Shown: positions 26,178 through 35,620, numbered from the stretch's first letter. The stretch is DNA of 64,000 nucleotides from Macrococcoides caseolyticum (GCF_021366795.1 NZ_JAHCPS010000007.1:1-64000), one strand, 5' to 3'. Translations and numbers: made by a program. The notes: generated from the letters alone by a model not told the origin.

Positions 26178-27582
26178 CAGTTGTTCCTCCATTTATATGT
26201 TTTACGATATTTGTTTGGTCACCGTGTGATACATCTTTTTCTTTTATCACATGCGCACCAAGGGTCGAAGTTCGATTTATCGCACACTCCGTAACGAGTC
26301 TTGCAAAAGCTGTTACAATATCATTGGTATTAAGAGTGCTTAAGTATTTTTTTAAGTTTTCAGTCTCTCTAACGATACCTACATACTTTATAAAAGAGCT
26401 ATGATCAAAGTTATTATTATATTGAATAGACATACTCGTACAAACTGTTACAGGTGGTTTTAACGATTTATGCATCAACGTTTGTGCCAGAAGTTTCCCC
26501 ATTGCTAATCCTTCCAGCAGCGAATTACTCGCAAGTCGATTCGCACCATGAAAGCCAGTACATGCCGCTTCACCAATGACAAATAAGTTCTCTACTGCTG
26601 TCGCACCATTTACATCTGCTGCTATACCACCCATCGTGTAATGTGCACCCGGCGCAACAGGAATTTGTTCTGATATACCAAATCGTTCACACTGTGCATG
26701 AATGAATGGAAACTGCTGTGCAAAATTGTGTATGTTTGAAATGTCTAAATAAATGCGTTCCCCATTTTGTATGCGACTGAATATTTCGTAACTCGTAATA
26801 TACCGAGGTGAAAGATCACGCTGCAAATACTTTGCCATAATTGCTTCACCATATTCATTCACCAATACGCCACCTGCACCTCTTACTGCTTCAGAGACGA
26901 GACAGATTGCTTTATTATCAATCGTAAGCATCGTCGGATGAAACTGTATCATTTCAAGGTCGCGTAACGTACACCCTGAAAGTAGTGCAAGCATTTGCGC
27001 ATACACACCAGATGAACTCGGGTTCGAGGCAGGTTGAAACATACCACTATATCCACCGGTGGCAAGGACAACAAATTGCCCAGGCAATATTCTGTCATCA
27101 ACTGAAATACCACAAACCTTTCCTTGTTCATCTTTATGCAGAGCCGTTAAATGACCATACATCACTTCAACTTGTGGTTGAATTTGAGTACGCATAAAAG
27201 CACATACTGATTGTCCTGTCTGGTCGTGATTCATATGAAAGATGCGAGGTACAGCATGCGCTCCTTCCATGCCTAAATCAATCAATCCTGCTTTCTGGTC
27301 AAACATAATACCTCTATCGATTAAATCCTGCACAACATGATTCCCCGTCTCAATCATCTTTTGAATAACATCAATATCACCATACTTGCAGCCAGCGATA
27401 TATGTGTCCTGCACATGACTTTCAATCGAATCTTCAAATAATGATGAGGCGATACCTCCTTGAGCCATCACACTTGAAGAAGTGTCACTATCCATCACGA
27501 CAGCAACTTTAAACTGTGCCGGGAGATAACTTAATAGACTGAGCGCGCTAATACCACCACCGACAATAATTACATCATACAT
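26143..27582 (-). CDS. nadB: L-aspartate oxidase NadB
   Basis: The 479-residue flavoprotein oxidises L-aspartate to iminoaspartate, the first step to quinolinate. The FAD-binding VIIVGGGISALSLLSYL begins at residue ~4; GGIASSLFEDSIESHVQDT, HFHP-type MIQFHPTML and APGAHYTMGGI are family landmarks. The C terminus overlaps nadC. The ATG at 27582 is six bases from AAAGGTG; a GTG nine bases upstream overlaps that site. It is divergent from nifS, and the 81-bp gap should hold NiaR control sites. Confidence 0.94.
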   Translation of the reverse strand: MYDVIIVGGGISALSLLSYLPAQFKVAVVMDSDTSSSVMAQGGIASSLFEDSIESHVQDTYIAGCKYGDIDVIQKMIETGNHVVQDLIDRGIMFDQKAGLIDLGMEGAHAVPRIFHMNHDQTGQSVCAFMRTQIQPQVEVMYGHLTALHKDEQGKVCGISVDDRILPGQFVVLATGGYSGMFQPASNPSSSGVYAQMLALLSGCTLRDLEMIQFHPTMLTIDNKAICLVSEAVRGAGGVLVNEYGEAIMAKYLQRDLSPRYITSYEIFSRIQNGERIYLDISNIHNFAQQFPFIHAQCERFGISEQIPVAPGAHYTMGGIAADVNGATAVENLFVIGEAACTGFHGANRLASNSLLEGLAMGKLLAQTLMHKSLKPPVTVCTSMSIQYNNNFDHSSFIKYVGIVRETENLKKYLSTLNTNDIVTAFARLVTECAINRTSTLGAHVIKEKDVSHGDQTNIVKHINGGTTVEFNSLRTKVT

Positions 27583-27592
27583 AAAAAACACC

Positions 27593-27632
27593 TTTACAAT
27601 ATATTTACATTAGTTTTACAATTATATTGTCA
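27593..27632. promoter_or_regulatory. Putative NiaR control region between nadB and nifS
   Basis: TTTACA occurs at 27593, 27604 and 27615, exactly 11 bp apart, followed by the small palindrome ACAAT-TAT-ATTGT (27618-27630). Helically phased repeats in the shared gap of a NiaR-regulated divergent locus suggest operator half-sites. The link to NiaR is inferred. Confidence 0.4.
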
Positions 27633-27663
27633 CATAAACAATAAAAATACAAGAGGAAATTCG

Positions 27664-28746
27664 ATGATAAATTTAGATTATGCTGCAACAACACCTATGT
27701 CTCCTAGTGCAATGCAACGATACTTTGATACAAACGAAAAATTTTATTATAATTCTGAGAGCTTACATCGTGGTGGCGATCTAGTTAAAGATATTATACA
27801 CAACTGTGAAAATACACTGAACGAATACTTTACAGATAACTTTACACTAATAACATCAACGAGTGGTTCTCACGCAAACGAAATGGCTTTAAACAATTAT
27901 CTCTATCATGAATCAAATAAGACAATCGTACTTACGTCTAAATTTGAACATCCATCTGTCTATGCAGCGTTACATCAACATGCACGTTACGATATCCACT
28001 ACTTTCCAGAAGACGAAACTGACATGATTGATCTAACTCTGACAGAACAATTTATACAGCAACATCATGAGGCAATAGCATGTGTAATCTGTGTGCATGT
28101 CAGTTCAGAAACCGGCTATATCTTTCCGATTGAGCAATTAGGACAGTTAACACAGCCGTTTAATATTCCATTCCACGTTGATGCTGTGCAATCAGCCGGT
28201 AAAATAGTCATTCCAACGCAATATGTAACATCTCTATCAATCAGCGGACATAAGTTTTTCGGTCCAAAAGGTATTGGCGCACTTCTAATTAGAGAAGAAG
28301 CATTGCGCGTAACCAATCCGTTCTATCATCACGAACATCATATGAGAAACGGTACGGTAGATGTACCGTCACTTGTGGCAATGACACAGGCATTGATAGA
28401 CTATAACCAATCAGACACTATACAACAATTCAATCACAAAATTATTACTACGCTCGATCCAGCATTATATTCACCGATGAGATTTGAACCACAGCTTAAA
28501 AATATTATTCCTATCCTTATCAATAAAACAGATGGACAATATATCATGCAGCAATTGTCACAACACAACATCTTAATCTCTACCGGAACCGCATGCGGAC
28601 ATGGTACAATGCATTCAAGAGGCTTAGAAACATTGATTACAAAGCAAGGTTACTCGGTGCATCAATATATCCGTGTATCACTTAGTACATTAACGACAGA
28701 AGCAGAAATCAATACTTTTTTAGAGGTCATCAATCAAATAACATAA
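27664..28746 (+). CDS. nifS: NifS-like cysteine desulfurase of the NAD locus
   Basis: The 360-residue class-V PLP enzyme mobilises sulfur from cysteine. Lys197 in SISGHKFFGPKG binds PLP; Cys310 in STGTACGHG is the persulfide residue; HVDAVQSAGK (171-180) holds the cofactor Asp. In Bacillus the divergent nifS beside nadB supplies sulfur for the NadA cluster, and the same arrangement is present here. The ATG follows AAGAGGAAATTCG. The niaR gene begins 12 bp downstream. Confidence 0.9.
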   Translation: MINLDYAATTPMSPSAMQRYFDTNEKFYYNSESLHRGGDLVKDIIHNCENTLNEYFTDNFTLITSTSGSHANEMALNNYLYHESNKTIVLTSKFEHPSVYAALHQHARYDIHYFPEDETDMIDLTLTEQFIQQHHEAIACVICVHVSSETGYIFPIEQLGQLTQPFNIPFHVDAVQSAGKIVIPTQYVTSLSISGHKFFGPKGIGALLIREEALRVTNPFYHHEHHMRNGTVDVPSLVAMTQALIDYNQSDTIQQFNHKIITTLDPALYSPMRFEPQLKNIIPILINKTDGQYIMQQLSQHNILISTGTACGHGTMHSRGLETLITKQGYSVHQYIRVSLSTLTTEAEINTFLEVINQIT

Positions 28747-28758
28747 AGGTGAAAGTCT

Positions 28759-29283
28759 ATGCAAACAGAGGAAAGAAGACGACAAATTGCACAACTGATT
28801 AAAGAAAGTGCAGTTGCTATACCAGGCGCTGCTTTAGCAAAACAATTTAATGTTTCAAGGCAAATCATCGTATCAGATATTGCAAAATTGCGTGAAGAAG
28901 AAATCGGCATTAAAGCTACAAAGAAAGGATATATCTTTGAAGCAACACCTCAAACAGGTGAGAAATATAAACGTACGATTACCGTAAAACATGACAATAG
29001 CAGAATGTTAGAAGAATTAACGATTATCGTTGAAAATGGCGCAATGATTGACAATGTATCCGTCAATCATCCAGTGTACGGTAAAATTACAGCGAACCTG
29101 ATGCTCAATTCTGTAGAAGATTGTTATGAATTCTCAAATGATATGACCGAAGATAACGGCAGAATGCTTGCAGAACTCACATACGGTATACATGAACATG
29201 TAATCTCAGCTAAATCCGAAAAGATACTCGATAATGCAGAACGTGATTTATTAGCACATGGATTTATTTATGATTATGAGTAA
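28759..29283 (+). CDS. niaR: NiaR-type niacin-responsive repressor
   Basis: The 174-residue regulator has an N-terminal HTH_11 domain (IPGAALAKQFNVSRQIIVSDI, split near residues 21-41) and a C-terminal 3H domain with conserved His in VKHDNSRM, SVNHPVYG and YGIHEHVIS. NiaR (Bacillus YrxA) represses NAD-synthesis genes when nicotinate is available, and the 3H domain senses the ligand. It is co-transcribed with nifS and presumably controls both arms of the locus. A strong terminator follows. Confidence 0.92.
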   Translation: MQTEERRRQIAQLIKESAVAIPGAALAKQFNVSRQIIVSDIAKLREEEIGIKATKKGYIFEATPQTGEKYKRTITVKHDNSRMLEELTIIVENGAMIDNVSVNHPVYGKITANLMLNSVEDCYEFSNDMTEDNGRMLAELTYGIHEHVISAKSEKILDNAERDLLAHGFIYDYE

Positions 29284-29292
29284 ACATCACAA

Positions 29293-29324
29293 ATAAGGCC
29301 GGGACAACGCGTCCTGGCCTTATT
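29293..29324 (+). terminator. Terminator of nifS-niaR
   Basis: AAGGCCGGGAC pairs with GTCCTGGCCTT with one bulged position. It closes the niaR transcript. Confidence 0.8.
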
Positions 29325-29364
29325 AATAATTAATATTCAATTGATAATATAATTCAATGATCGA

Positions 29365-30807
29365 TTATGCTTCTTCTTCAATCGCTTTGTTTTTTGGACG
29401 TTTTGATAAGATGAATGTTGCCACAAATGCAGTAACGATTGCAATCGCCATTGCGATAACATAATTCATGTAACTTCCTGGTGCAATCGAGATAACACCT
29501 GGTAAACCTGCAGCACCTAAAGCTGTCGCTTTAACCTGCATTAAACCGATGTATGCTGAACCAACAGCTGAACCAATGATTGCCCCAATGAATGGATAGC
29601 GTAATTTTAAGTTCACACCGAACATTGCTGGTTCTGTAATACCTAATAAAGCTGAGATACCTGCAGCTGATGCGATACCTTTTAATTTTTCATTTTTAGT
29701 AATGAATAATACCGCTAATGTTGCTGCACCTTGTGATACATTACTCATTGCTGCGATTGGGAAGATAAATGATCCACCAGTTTTTGCTGCATCAGCAATT
29801 AATTGTGTTTCTACTGCGATAAATGAATGGTGCATACCTGTAATAACGATTGGTGCATAGAAGAATCCGAAAATCATTGCACCTAAGAATCCACCTGTTT
29901 CATATAACCAAGTTAATCCATCTGTTAAGTATGTTCCTGCTGTACGTGTTAATGGTCCTACGAATAAGAACGTTAAGAATCCTGTTACGAATAATGATAT
30001 TAAAGGTGTTGTTAAATTATCTAACCATGATGGTGTAATCTTACGTAGGTTTTTCTCGATTGTTGCTAAAATCCAACTTGCTACTAAAATCGGTAACACT
30101 TGCCCTTGATATCCTACACTTTGAACTTTAAGTCCAAGTAAATCCCATGCCGGAATTTCTTTACCTGCGGCAATATATTTAGGGAAGTCATAACCATTTA
30201 ATAATGCCGGATGCACTAAAATCATACCGAGCGCTGCACCTAAATACGGATTACCACCAAAACGTTTCGCAGCGCTAAAACCGATTAAGATGGGTAAGAA
30301 GACGAATGGTGCGTTAGCAAGTAAGTTGATGAAATCTGCTAAACCTGCAAGTCCTGGATTGGCTTGAATAACTGTTGTTTTACCTTCATAGAATAAACCC
30401 GGTGCTGTAAATAAATTGTTAATCCCCATCAATAAACCACCAGCTACGATTGCTGGAATAATTGGTACGAAGATGTCTGAGAGCATCTTAACAAATTGTT
30501 GTAATGGGTTCATCTTCTTCGTTGATTTAGAAGCAACTTCCGATTTTGTCGCAGCATCCATACCAGTGATTTTACTCATTTCATTAAATACAGTATTCAC
30601 TGTACCTGCACCAATAATGATTTGATATTGTCCCCCTGATGAGAAAGTTCCTTTTACTGCATCCATATTGTCCAGCGCTTTTTGATCAACGATTGATTCA
30701 TCCTTTAATGCTAAACGTAAACGTGTTGAACAGTGTGCCATTGCGTCGATGTTTTCTTTACCACCAATTGCTGCAATAATGTCTTTTGAAACTTGATTGT
30801 AATTCAT
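29365..30807 (-). CDS. scrA: PTS sucrose-type EIIBC permease ScrA
   Basis: The 480-residue permease has an N-terminal EIIB domain with phospho-Cys26 in AMAHCSTRLRL and an EIIC domain of about ten helices (GINNLFTAPG, GMHHSFIAVETQL, GITEPAMFGV). Length and EIIB-EIIC order match staphylococcal ScrA (sucrose); trehalose TreP is a close alternative. There is no EIIA domain, so a free EIIA from another PTS must serve it. AAGGAGG precedes the ATG. A LacI-type operator overlaps its promoter. No scrB or scrR is nearby. Confidence 0.85.
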   Translation of the reverse strand: MNYNQVSKDIIAAIGGKENIDAMAHCSTRLRLALKDESIVDQKALDNMDAVKGTFSSGGQYQIIIGAGTVNTVFNEMSKITGMDAATKSEVASKSTKKMNPLQQFVKMLSDIFVPIIPAIVAGGLLMGINNLFTAPGLFYEGKTTVIQANPGLAGLADFINLLANAPFVFLPILIGFSAAKRFGGNPYLGAALGMILVHPALLNGYDFPKYIAAGKEIPAWDLLGLKVQSVGYQGQVLPILVASWILATIEKNLRKITPSWLDNLTTPLISLFVTGFLTFLFVGPLTRTAGTYLTDGLTWLYETGGFLGAMIFGFFYAPIVITGMHHSFIAVETQLIADAAKTGGSFIFPIAAMSNVSQGAATLAVLFITKNEKLKGIASAAGISALLGITEPAMFGVNLKLRYPFIGAIIGSAVGSAYIGLMQVKATALGAAGLPGVISIAPGSYMNYVIAMAIAIVTAFVATFILSKRPKNKAIEEEA

Positions 30808-30823
30808 ATTACTTCCTCCTTTT

Positions 30824-30864
30824 TGGAACCGGTTCCATTATAACTTAAAAAAATATGCTGTGAA
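30824..30864 (-). promoter_or_regulatory. scrA promoter with LacI-type operator
   Basis: On the minus strand TTCACA (30859-30864) and TATAAT (30837-30842) are 16 bp apart. The perfect palindrome TGGAACCGGTTCCA (30824-30837) abuts the -10 and covers the start point. GGAACCGGTTCC has the central CG and symmetry of ScrR/LacI-family operators. Confidence 0.8.
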
Positions 30865-30951
30865 CTTTGTTATTAATTTAAGTACATCTTACTCCCATTC
30901 TGAATTCCTGTCAACGCTTTCATAAAAAATAAATATGATATTCTTGAATTT

Positions 30952-30990
30952 ACAAAAAACTGCACGGTTCACCATCGAACCGTGCAGTTT
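30952..30990 (-). terminator. Terminator of the ars operon
   Basis: AAACTGCACGGTTC pairs perfectly with GAACCGTGCAGTTT around ACCATC. On the minus strand a T run follows, so it ends arsRDABC and the downstream alpha-CTD-like gene. Confidence 0.88.
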
Positions 30991-31041
30991 GCTTATGTTT
31001 ACGCCCAGTTTACGCTCAAACCGGGTGCTACTATATGCATA

Positions 31042-31230
31042 CTACTGTTCATCTTTAAATTTCAATCCATGTTCACCCATGGCTTCACGCAAAATACGTA
31101 TGCCTTTCGGCCCGAATCCGTGCAGCGCAAGTAACTCCGCTTTACTGAATTTCGTCACATCTTCTAATGTCTTAATGTTCACGCTTGCAAGGGCTCTCAT
31201 CGCTGGTTGGCTGATCTTCGGTAGTTCCAT
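31042..31230 (-). CDS. RNA polymerase alpha-CTD-like helix-hairpin-helix protein
   Basis: The 62-residue protein consists almost only of an RpoA C-terminal-type domain: LPKISQPAMRALASVNIKTL then LLALHGFGPKGIRILREAM, the HhH DNA-binding turn being GFGPKGI (about 40-46). Free-standing small alpha-CTD proteins occur in Firmicutes with no agreed role. The ATG lies one base after the arsC stop, so it is translated as the last ars gene. It may bind DNA or modulate transcription; any link to arsenic is from position only. Confidence 0.72.
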   Translation of the reverse strand: MELPKISQPAMRALASVNIKTLEDVTKFSKAELLALHGFGPKGIRILREAMGEHGLKFKDEQ

Positions 31231-31231
31231 C

Positions 31232-31630
31232 TTATTCACCAGTTTCGGAAAAGTGTTGAATACGTGCGCCGATTTCATCGCGAACACGTTGGAATACTGA
31301 CCAATCTTGTCCAGCAGGATCTTCAAAGCCCCAATGCTCACTACGTACGTGTTTCGGTGTCACAGGGCATACATCTTTCGCATGATCACATAATGTAACA
31401 ACTAAATCTGCGTTATTTAAAATGTCTTTATCAATTAAATCTGACGTATGATTAGAAATATCGATTCCAACCTCTTTCATTGCTTCGATTGCTTTTGGAT
31501 TCACACCATGTGTTTCAATCCCAGCTGAATATACATTCCATTCCGGTAAGTATTTTTTACCGAATCCTTCAGCAATTTGTGAACGGCAAGAATTCCCTGT
31601 ACATAAGAAATAAATTGTTTTTTTAGTCAT
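31232..31630 (-). CDS. arsC: Thioredoxin-coupled arsenate reductase ArsC
   Basis: The 132-residue enzyme reduces arsenate to arsenite for export. It has the low-molecular-weight phosphatase loop CTGNSCRS with catalytic Cys10, and the redox pair Cys81 and Cys88 in [11 protein letters not shown], which shuttle the disulfide to thioredoxin as in staphylococcal pI258 ArsC. AAAGGAG precedes the ATG. It follows arsB by 12 bp and is followed by the alpha-CTD-like gene after one base. Confidence 0.95.
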   Translation of the reverse strand: MTKKTIYFLCTGNSCRSQIAEGFGKKYLPEWNVYSAGIETHGVNPKAIEAMKEVGIDISNHTSDLIDKDILNNADLVVTLCDHAKDVCPVTPKHVRSEHWGFEDPAGQDWSVFQRVRDEIGARIQHFSETGE

Positions 31631-31642
31631 TATTATTCTCCT

Positions 31643-32938
31643 TTATCCGAATATCATCATTGATAGGTATAGTCCTACAAGTGTTGCAAATAATACCGGG
31701 ATTGTAATCACTATCCCTGTCTTAAAGTATGTTCCCCATGAAATCTTAACACCTTTACCACTTAATACGTGTAACCATAATAACGTGGCTAAGCTTCCGA
31801 TTGGTGTAATCTTCGGTCCTAAGTCACATCCGATAACATTCGCATAAACTAATGCATCTTGTAACATACCTGTTGCTGCACTTTGTTTAATCGCGATTGA
31901 GTCTATCAGTACAGTTGGCATGTTATTCATCACTGACGAAAGGATCGCAGATAAGAAACCCATACCCATAATCGAACCAAATAAATTCATTTGCGTGATG
32001 TTATCAATCACACCTGCGAGTAAACTTGTTAATCCAACATTCTTTAGGCCATATACAACGACATACATCCCAATTGAGAAGAACACAATTGCCCACGGTG
32101 CACCTTTTACTACTTTTCCTGTATTCACTGCAGGACTTTGTCTAGCGAACATGATGAACACCAATGCAATGATAGCCGCAATAATACTTACCGGGAAATT
32201 GATAAAGTCACTGACTAAATAGCCTAATAATAAAATGGTAAGTACAACCCACGACATTTTAAAGAGTTTCATATCTTTAATCGCTGATTTCGGATCACGT
32301 AACGCTCTTTCATCATATGACTTCGGTACATTACGCTTAAAGTATAACCAGAGTACCGTAATACTCGCAATTAAACTAAATATGTTCGGTAAAAACATAT
32401 GTTTCGCATATTCCATAAATGATATATCGAAATAATCAGCTGAAACGATGTTGACTAAGTTACTTACAACTAACGGTAAACTCGTTGTATCTGCGATAAA
32501 TCCTGAAGCAATTATGAAAGGAAAGACCATTTTCTCATTAAAGTTTAAGTTACGCACCATCGCAAGCACGATTGGCGTTAAAATTAATGCCGCCCCATCG
32601 TTTGCGAAAAATGCAGCAACGATGGCACCTAAAATACACACATAGACAAACATCTTAAAGGTATTCCCTTTTGCAAGATGCGTCATATGCAATGCAGCCC
32701 ATTCAAAGAATCCTATTTCATCTAAAATCAATGAAATTAATATCACTGCAATAAATGTGAATGTCGCATTCCATACGATGTTCGTTACATCTATAACATC
32801 ATTGAAATCAACGACGCCAAATATAAGCGCAAGTATTGCGCCACCTACAGCCGAGTAACCTATAGATAGGTTCTTCGGCTGCCAGATGACTAACGTTAAA
32901 GTTAATAAAAATATTGCGATTGCAATGCCTGTTATCAT
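31643..32938 (-). CDS. arsB: Arsenite efflux pump ArsB
   Basis: The 431-residue, about 12-helix protein exports arsenite and antimonite across the membrane, either alone or energised by ArsA. Hallmarks include [59 protein letters not shown] and [20 protein letters not shown] (in separate regions). Its ATG overlaps the arsA stop by four bases (ATGA), so the two are coupled. Confidence 0.95.
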   Translation of the reverse strand: MITGIAIAIFLLTLTLVIWQPKNLSIGYSAVGGAILALIFGVVDFNDVIDVTNIVWNATFTFIAVILISLILDEIGFFEWAALHMTHLAKGNTFKMFVYVCILGAIVAAFFANDGAALILTPIVLAMVRNLNFNEKMVFPFIIASGFIADTTSLPLVVSNLVNIVSADYFDISFMEYAKHMFLPNIFSLIASITVLWLYFKRNVPKSYDERALRDPKSAIKDMKLFKMSWVVLTILLLGYLVSDFINFPVSIIAAIIALVFIMFARQSPAVNTGKVVKGAPWAIVFFSIGMYVVVYGLKNVGLTSLLAGVIDNITQMNLFGSIMGMGFLSAILSSVMNNMPTVLIDSIAIKQSAATGMLQDALVYANVIGCDLGPKITPIGSLATLLWLHVLSGKGVKISWGTYFKTGIVITIPVLFATLVGLYLSMMIFG

Positions 32939-34653
32939 AATTTTGCTACCTCTTCAATATCGACATCATACGGTTGTAATGCAACAAACGGTTGATGTTG
33001 AATTAATGTATTAATTTGTTGTCGTTCTTCCTGAATCTTGCTATTAAACATATCTTGAGTATCATCGTATGTTGCAATTGTGTTGTTGACCACCCACATA
33101 CGTTGCCTAATACCTGTACGCTCTAAGTCTGCTTTTAAACGCTCTGCTTCTTTTATTGGTGTCGGTTCAGCGAGTGTTACAATGACCATTTCAGTTAAAT
33201 CATTATTCGTAATGCTCGGTAGTAATTCTGAAACAGAACTTGGGAGTACATTCGCATTACGCTCGATTTCTTTATGATAACTTTGAGAGGCATCCAGCAA
33301 TAATAATGTATGACCTGTCGGTGCTGTATCAATGACGACAACGTCATGTGACTTATCTGCGATGAAATCACTAAATGCACGGAAGAATGCTATTTCCTGT
33401 GTACAAGGACTACGTAAATCTTCCTTAATGTAATCAATTTGATCTTGAGAAAGGTTTTGGGCGGCTGACAATACTTCCGTTTCATATTCTTTCAATGCTT
33501 TTTCCTCATCGATATATTTTACTGTGATGCGGTCATTAGATTGTGTATCAAACCATCGATTCGCTGGATCTGTCGTCGCAAGTAAGACTGTCTTACCTTG
33601 CCGAGCGATACGTTTTGCAATAATCTTTGCAATCGTTGTCTTACCCACACCACCTTTACCCATCGTAAAGATAAAGCACTTGTTATCATGCACCAACTGC
33701 TGCACTAAGTCGTCCATAGAATGACTGTCTTGTAACTGAACAGATTCAGTATGATGAATCAATTTATTTTCACTAAATAACTGTTTCAGCGCTTCAATAC
33801 CAAATATATTGAACTGCTTCATCGGTACATAGTAATGAGGCACTTGATTTAAGAAATCCTCATACTGTCTTAATACTGTTTGTTCATTCGTTGATTTCTG
33901 AATCGCTAGATCACTTTCAGCATGTTCAATGATGCCGTTTATGATCAACATATCATTTGTAATATTTAATTCACGCAACTCATTCATCGCACGCTTACAT
34001 TCCTGTAGACTATGCTGATCACCACGTGCTACAAACATCATCGTTGTAAGATTTGTATCTCTCAATTTATTCACAGCATCTAAATAGATTTGTTTGTTAT
34101 CTGATAATCCTGATAACTGTCCTAGACATGAAGCTTCGTGTGTCGCCGTTTCAATATATGAATACCATGCGTCAGGGAGCTCAAGCATTCTAAGCGTATG
34201 TCCTGTCGGTGCCGTATCAAAGATAATATGATCATACTTTTCTGCATATTCTTTATCTGCTAAAAATCCAGTAAATTCATTAAAAGCCGCTACTTCCACC
34301 GTACATGAACCACTAAGCTGTTCTTCCATATTTTTAATCGCAAATTCCGGCAACACATCGCGATATGGACCTACGATAGATTCCTTGTATTTCTCTGCTG
34401 CTTCAACAGGTTCAAAATTAGCGACAAATAAATTATCTAAAGATGGGACTCGAGTTAATTCACTTGTTAAAGTCATTTCAAAGATATCCTGTAAATTACT
34501 CGCAGGGTCAGTACTGACTAATGCAATCTTTTTTCCCTGTGTACTTAAATGAACAGCAAGTGCACTAGAAATAGACGTCTTACCTACGCCACCTTTACCT
34601 GTGAAAAATAAATATTTCGTTAATGGTATTTCATTCGGATTAAACTTTTCCAT
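32935..34653 (-). CDS. arsA: Arsenite-transporting ATPase ArsA
   Basis: The 572-residue ATPase has two homologous halves, each with a deviant Walker A GKGGVGKT (about 19-26 and about 330) and an [14 protein letters not shown] / [14 protein letters not shown] signal-transduction motif. ArsA binds As(III) delivered by ArsD and powers ArsB. Staphylococcal plasmid ars operons often lack ArsA, so the full arsRDABC set is worth noting. The ATG at 34653 follows AGGAG at eight bases; a GTG nine bases upstream is too close. Confidence 0.95.
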   Translation of the reverse strand: MEKFNPNEIPLTKYLFFTGKGGVGKTSISSALAVHLSTQGKKIALVSTDPASNLQDIFEMTLTSELTRVPSLDNLFVANFEPVEAAEKYKESIVGPYRDVLPEFAIKNMEEQLSGSCTVEVAAFNEFTGFLADKEYAEKYDHIIFDTAPTGHTLRMLELPDAWYSYIETATHEASCLGQLSGLSDNKQIYLDAVNKLRDTNLTTMMFVARGDQHSLQECKRAMNELRELNITNDMLIINGIIEHAESDLAIQKSTNEQTVLRQYEDFLNQVPHYYVPMKQFNIFGIEALKQLFSENKLIHHTESVQLQDSHSMDDLVQQLVHDNKCFIFTMGKGGVGKTTIAKIIAKRIARQGKTVLLATTDPANRWFDTQSNDRITVKYIDEEKALKEYETEVLSAAQNLSQDQIDYIKEDLRSPCTQEIAFFRAFSDFIADKSHDVVVIDTAPTGHTLLLLDASQSYHKEIERNANVLPSSVSELLPSITNNDLTEMVIVTLAEPTPIKEAERLKADLERTGIRQRMWVVNNTIATYDDTQDMFNSKIQEERQQINTLIQHQPFVALQPYDVDIEEVAKL

Positions 34654-34664
34654 TGCACTCACTC

Positions 34665-35012
34665 CTAACAGCAGTTATCTCCTGGGGCACAACAACTATT
34701 CTGTAAATCATGAACAACGATAATATCCATTACTTCATCCGTCGTCATATAACTACCAGTCTTCACGACTTCATCATTAATCATTGTGATTGGCATAATC
34801 GCCTCACCTTTTTCTTTAATCAATGTCATAATCTCCCCGTGACGTACGAAAGCATTTGGAGCACTTGATAAGTTATAACGTAGTACTTTAATACCGTTTT
34901 GTTTCATTTTCTCAATATCACCATTGACGCGGATTAATTCCTGATCAGGCGATGGACCACATACTCCAGAAGAACAACACATTGCTGGTTCAAATAATTT
35001 AATCTCTACCAT
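34665..35012 (-). CDS. arsD: Arsenic metallochaperone ArsD
   Basis: The 115-residue protein passes As(III) to ArsA. The metal-site cysteines Cys12, Cys13 and Cys18 are present in FEPAMCCSSGVCG, and the C terminus keeps the two vicinal pairs in NSCCAPGDNCC. The ATG at 35012 has GAGGAG eight bases upstream; an upstream GTG in frame is less likely. It starts two bases after the arsR stop and ends 11 bp before arsA. Confidence 0.94.
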   Translation of the reverse strand: MVEIKLFEPAMCCSSGVCGPSPDQELIRVNGDIEKMKQNGIKVLRYNLSSAPNAFVRHGEIMTLIKEKGEAIMPITMINDEVVKTGSYMTTDEVMDIIVVHDLQNSCCAPGDNCC

Positions 35013-35014
35013 AA

Positions 35015-35323
35015 TTAACACTCCTCATTTGTTTTGCACACACAATTTTGATGTGGTACAAAGATTTGATTTTGTAATGTGACGATTTGCTCGATGACTT
35101 CTAAGTTGTTGGCGTACATGACGTTTGTACCCTCTTTCCAGCTCGTGACGATACCGCTGTTTTTGAGTTGCTTCATGTGGTGCGATAAAGTCGGCTGAGA
35201 GAATTCAAAGTGCTCTAAAATATCACATGCACATAATGGCCCACAACTTAGTAAATCTACAATCTCAAGTCTATTCTTATCAGATAACACTTTAAGCAAT
35301 TTTGCTAAATATTCATAATCCAT
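35015..35323 (-). CDS. arsR: Arsenite-responsive repressor ArsR
   Basis: The 102-residue winged-helix repressor carries three cysteines, Cys27, Cys31 and Cys33, in LLSCGPLCACDIL (ELCVCD-type arsenite site) and the recognition helix FSQPTLSHHMKQL. Two more cysteine groups (CVCKTNEEC) lie at the C terminus. It heads arsRDABC. Two ATAGA-N6-TCTAT inverted repeats upstream are its probable operators, so the operon is autorepressed until arsenite or antimonite binds. Confidence 0.94.
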   Translation of the reverse strand: MDYEYLAKLLKVLSDKNRLEIVDLLSCGPLCACDILEHFEFSQPTLSHHMKQLKNSGIVTSWKEGTNVMYANNLEVIEQIVTLQNQIFVPHQNCVCKTNEEC

Positions 35324-35337
35324 CGTTTCACCTCTTT

Positions 35338-35397
35338 ATATAGATGGTTGTCTATATTTACAAGTTCAGTATACAATGAACATAGATGATTGTCTAT
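35338..35397 (-). promoter_or_regulatory. ars promoter with two ArsR operators
   Basis: ATATAGA-N6-TCTATAT (35338-35357) and ATAGA-N6-TCTAT (35382-35397) are two inverted repeats with nearly the same centre (TGGTTG, TGATTG). On the minus strand a -35 TAGACA (35391-35396) inside the distal repeat and a -10 TATACT (35368-35373) are 17 bp apart. One operator covers the -35 and the other the transcribed start. Confidence 0.75.
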
Positions 35398-35427
35398 ATT
35401 AAATTTGATCTAACAATTTTCCCTGGA

Positions 35428-35582
35428 TTTTTGGCCGATATTTTCGTTTTATAGGCCAATTTTTTACGATTCGGCTCATTTTCGGGGATTTTTGGCCGAT
35501 ATTTTCGTTTTATCGGCCAAATTTTTGCATTTCGGCTCGTTTTCGGAGTTTTTTGGCCGATATTTTCGTTTTATCGGCCAAA
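35428..35582. repeat. Tandem hairpin array B: three GGCCGATA/TATCGGCC stems, 61-bp period
   Basis: Left arms GGCCGATA start at 35433, 35494 and 35555, again exactly 61 bp apart; right arms lie at 35451, 35511 and 35572, the first altered to ATAGGCC. Loops are TTTTCGTTT-like and spacers contain TTCGGCTC(A/G)TTTTCGG. It fills the gap between the ars promoter and the end of the next minus-strand gene. Arms and period match array A, though spacers differ. Confidence 0.85.
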
Positions 35583-35620
35583 AAAATGCTTCCTCCAATC
35601 AGAGAAAGCATTCTATTTTA

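Noticed and set aside
31232-31341. Upstream extension of the alpha-CTD-like frame inside arsC
   Set aside because: The extension overlaps arsC codons in another frame and does not resemble the domain; the ATG after the arsC stop fits better.
31042-35323. ars operon as part of a mobile element
   Set aside because: No transposase, integrase, recombinase or terminal repeat was seen on either side, and base composition resembles the neighbours.
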